The notes under the pieces were generated by a model, which saw only the letters and a list, made by a program, of their open reading frames with translations, made no database searches and had not been told where the DNA came from. A stretch of DNA of 64,000 nucleotides, taken from the NCBI RefSeq assembly GCF_007828215.1, contig NZ_VIUE01000002.1:1-64000 (forward strand). The letters are read 5' to 3'. Below are positions 62,351-64,000 of this stretch, in pieces; position 1 is the stretch's first letter, and each line of letters starts with the position of its first letter. This DNA is from Pseudomonas sp. SJZ074. Lineage in GTDB: Bacteria; Pseudomonadota; Gammaproteobacteria; Pseudomonadales; Pseudomonadaceae. The translations under genes and the position numbers were made by a program.

Positions 62351-63691
62351 ATGAACCATCCCCAAGGAAAAGTCGTTGCATTTCTGATTCTGGCGGGCGC
62401 GATGTCCGTGACCAGTGCCAAGGCCGGGACCTTCCCTGATTTTGGCTATGCGCCACCAAAAAGTGATTATGCGGGAGAGCTTTTCCAGCTCAGCCAGAAC
62501 TACCCTACCGTGGCGCCGGGCGCTTCTTCGATGCCGGCGTTCTTCAAGCAGCTCCCCAAGACATTCTCCAACGACTTTGAAACCTGGCGCCCCTATATGA
62601 ACGAGGCGAAGAAATACTGCCTGGAGGGCAATACCGGGATTGGCTGGAATGTGCAGAAGAACAAGGTTCGCCAGTGGTATCACATGCCTTGGCAGCATTA
62701 CGGGCTCAACGGTCGCGAGGGTATCCACGGGCTTACCAAGGAGGCGCCGATCCAGCCCCAACAGTTGGCGAGTACGCAAACCGGCAGTGGCCAGACCTAC
62801 GCGGTGGGCATCTACAACGACATAGGCGCCTACACCATTGGCCAAGTCTGGAAAGACCCACAAAACCCCGATCCGAGCTACACCTCCAAACCCAAGGGTT
62901 TCGGCAACGGCACGGTCGTGTGTAAGGCGCTGTTTGCCGATATCGACGTCAGTACGGTGCCGTTCCTGGCCAATCCGTTGCTCTGGAAGGCTTACACCGC
63001 CAAGACCTTCACCTCGACAAGCCGTGCCGTGACCAATGTTGCGCTGATCCAGATGGATATCGCAGTGCGCGACACCCGGGTGAGCGATACCGGCTGGCTC
63101 TTCGGCACTTTCCAATACAACGGCGCCATCACCGGTAAAGCGAATTGGGACAATCTGGTGCCGGTGGGGATCATGTGGGGTAACGATCCTCAGGATAACG
63201 GCCATGCGTTTACCAACCCGACGCCAACAGAAACCAAAATCAACCCGGCGTTGAAGCAGACCGCCATCAATGCCAATACCAAGGAACTGCCGCCGACTCA
63301 CCTGGGTTGGAACGGGCGTCTCAATGGTCCGGTGGACAATCCCCAGGCGTCCTGTACGAGCTGTCACATGACCGCGGAATACCAGCAGAGGGCGCTGATG
63401 AACCCGACGTTCCAGGCCAATCCGCCGCCAGTCGGAGGGGATGTCTGGATGCAATGGTTCCAGAATATTCCGGCCGGACAGCCGTTCACACCGGGTACAC
63501 AAAGCACGGATTACAGCTTGCAATTGTCCGGTGCCCTGGCCAATTTCTATAACTGGAAATGCAACCTCAGTGGTGTTTATGCGGACAACAGGAATGCCTG
63601 CGACAAGGCTCAGCCCCTCACGTTGATGAAAGAGAGCAACGTGCCCCAGGAGCAGGTGCACAAGGTACAACGTAGCCCGGAACCGGAATGA
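62351..63691 (+). CDS. Secreted protein with one CxxCH motif (cytochrome-c-like), function unknown
   Basis: A 446-residue protein from the ATG at 62351 with AAGGAG eight bases before; the frame extends 35 codons upstream without support. A signal peptide ends near SAKA/GTFPDF. A single heme-binding-type motif, SCTSCHMTAEYQQRA, lies at about residue 338. The rest (YHMPWQHYGLNGREGIHGLTKEAP, GWLFGTFQYNGAI, VPVGIMWGNDP) is shared, to my knowledge, with uncharacterised periplasmic cytochrome-like proteins. A covalent heme at the motif and a role in electron transfer or oxidation are possible but not shown. Confidence 0.8.
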   Translation: MNHPQGKVVAFLILAGAMSVTSAKAGTFPDFGYAPPKSDYAGELFQLSQNYPTVAPGASSMPAFFKQLPKTFSNDFETWRPYMNEAKKYCLEGNTGIGWNVQKNKVRQWYHMPWQHYGLNGREGIHGLTKEAPIQPQQLASTQTGSGQTYAVGIYNDIGAYTIGQVWKDPQNPDPSYTSKPKGFGNGTVVCKALFADIDVSTVPFLANPLLWKAYTAKTFTSTSRAVTNVALIQMDIAVRDTRVSDTGWLFGTFQYNGAITGKANWDNLVPVGIMWGNDPQDNGHAFTNPTPTETKINPALKQTAINANTKELPPTHLGWNGRLNGPVDNPQASCTSCHMTAEYQQRALMNPTFQANPPPVGGDVWMQWFQNIPAGQPFTPGTQSTDYSLQLSGALANFYNWKCNLSGVYADNRNACDKAQPLTLMKESNVPQEQVHKVQRSPEPE

Positions 63692-63732
63692 CGTGAGCCC
63701 GGCCTCGGTCCATCGCCGAGGCCGGATCCGGC

Positions 63733-64000
63733 TCAGGTCATTGGTGGCAGACGCCGCTTGACCGGGGTCTTCTTGACGATGGCGGTGCTGGTTTCGGCAA
63801 GGACGTTGAGTTTGTCCAGCAGGGTGTCCAACTGTTCCATCGAGCGCACGTGCAGCCGGGCGATGAAGCAATCGTCGCCGGTCACCTTGTCACATTCGGT
63901 AAATTCGGGGATGGCCTGGATTTGCCGTTCCACCTCATGCAATTGCCCCGGTAGCGGGCGGATGCGGACAATGGCCTGGAGCTGGTAGCCGAAGCACTTA
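63733..64000 (-). CDS. Lrp/AsnC family regulator (5' truncated by window edge)
   Basis: The visible 88 codons (KCFGYQLQAIVRIRPLPGQLHEVERQIQAIPEF...) form the RAM ligand-binding domain of an Lrp/AsnC regulator: ECDKVTGDDCFIARLHVRSMEQLDTLLDKLNVLAETSTAIVKKTPVKRR. The helix-turn-helix lies beyond the window. Such proteins respond to amino acids; the target is unknown. Confidence 0.88.
   Translation of the reverse strand, partial: KCFGYQLQAIVRIRPLPGQLHEVERQIQAIPEFTECDKVTGDDCFIARLHVRSMEQLDTLLDKLNVLAETSTAIVKKTPVKRRLPPMT

Overview
The window looks like a chromosomal segment of a Pseudomonas of the P. fluorescens complex. The DNA is GC-rich, the intergenic gaps carry the usual Pseudomonas REP palindromes (tgtgggagcgggcttgc type and the ggcgaggggatttatccccg type), and the muxABC-opmB, tpx, nudC, yccA and ATP-grasp/alpha-E/transglutaminase blocks are arranged as in that genus. 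I saw no insertion sequence, prophage or CRISPR array. Names rest on motifs and recalled family knowledge, because no database search could be run.

Layout. 1-4.6 kb: end of a YbdD-like gene, a chemoreceptor without a periplasmic domain of normal size, and a TonB siderophore receptor behind a Fur-box-like site. 4.7-18.1 kb: a catabolic island, mostly on the minus strand. It holds a luciferase-like flavin monooxygenase, two flavin reductases, a polyamine-type ABC importer, a RibBA-like protein with a degenerate second domain, DUF1330, a Nudix protein, a GntR/FadR regulator, a carboxymuconolactone-decarboxylase-like protein, a broken succinate-semialdehyde dehydrogenase, an aldehyde dehydrogenase, an alpha/beta hydrolase and a DUF1185 protein. 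Three copies of a TGGTATACCA-centred operator lie in front of its transcription units. This suggests one regulon for uptake and oxidative opening of an organic, probably nitrogen-containing, substrate.

18.4-28.9 kb: a four-gene operon that is the most interesting part of the window. It encodes an EamA permease, a condensation-less NRPS (A domain interrupted by a methyltransferase, then PCP), a one-module PKS (KS-AT-KR-ACP-TE) and a quaternary-amine-type substrate-binding protein. The A domain carries the textbook glycine code, the AT looks malonyl-specific, a KR is present and there is no DH. The predicted product is an N-methylated 4-amino-3-hydroxybutyrate, which would be carnitine if methylated three times. 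The thioesterase has Cys where Ser is expected. The binding protein of the glycine betaine/carnitine class in the same operon fits such a product.

29.4-38.6 kb: the ATP-grasp/alpha-E/transglutaminase operon, a GNAT acetyltransferase, an Asp/Glu racemase family protein, two tandem paralogous lipoproteins with the remnant of a third copy between them, a large protein of unknown function and a DUF3313 lipoprotein. 38.7-50.4 kb: tpx, the MuxABC-OpmB tripartite RND pump, a dienoyl-CoA-isomerase-like crotonase and NudC. 50.3-64 kb: a TSUP permease, a formaldehyde-dehydrogenase-like enzyme with a coupled SRPBCC protein, tRNA-Cys and tRNA-Leu, several small proteins, a polysaccharide-deacetylase lipoprotein, an orphan histidine kinase, a prohibitin-like protein, tRNA-Ser, YccA, a CxxCH secreted protein and the start-truncated end of an Lrp/AsnC regulator.
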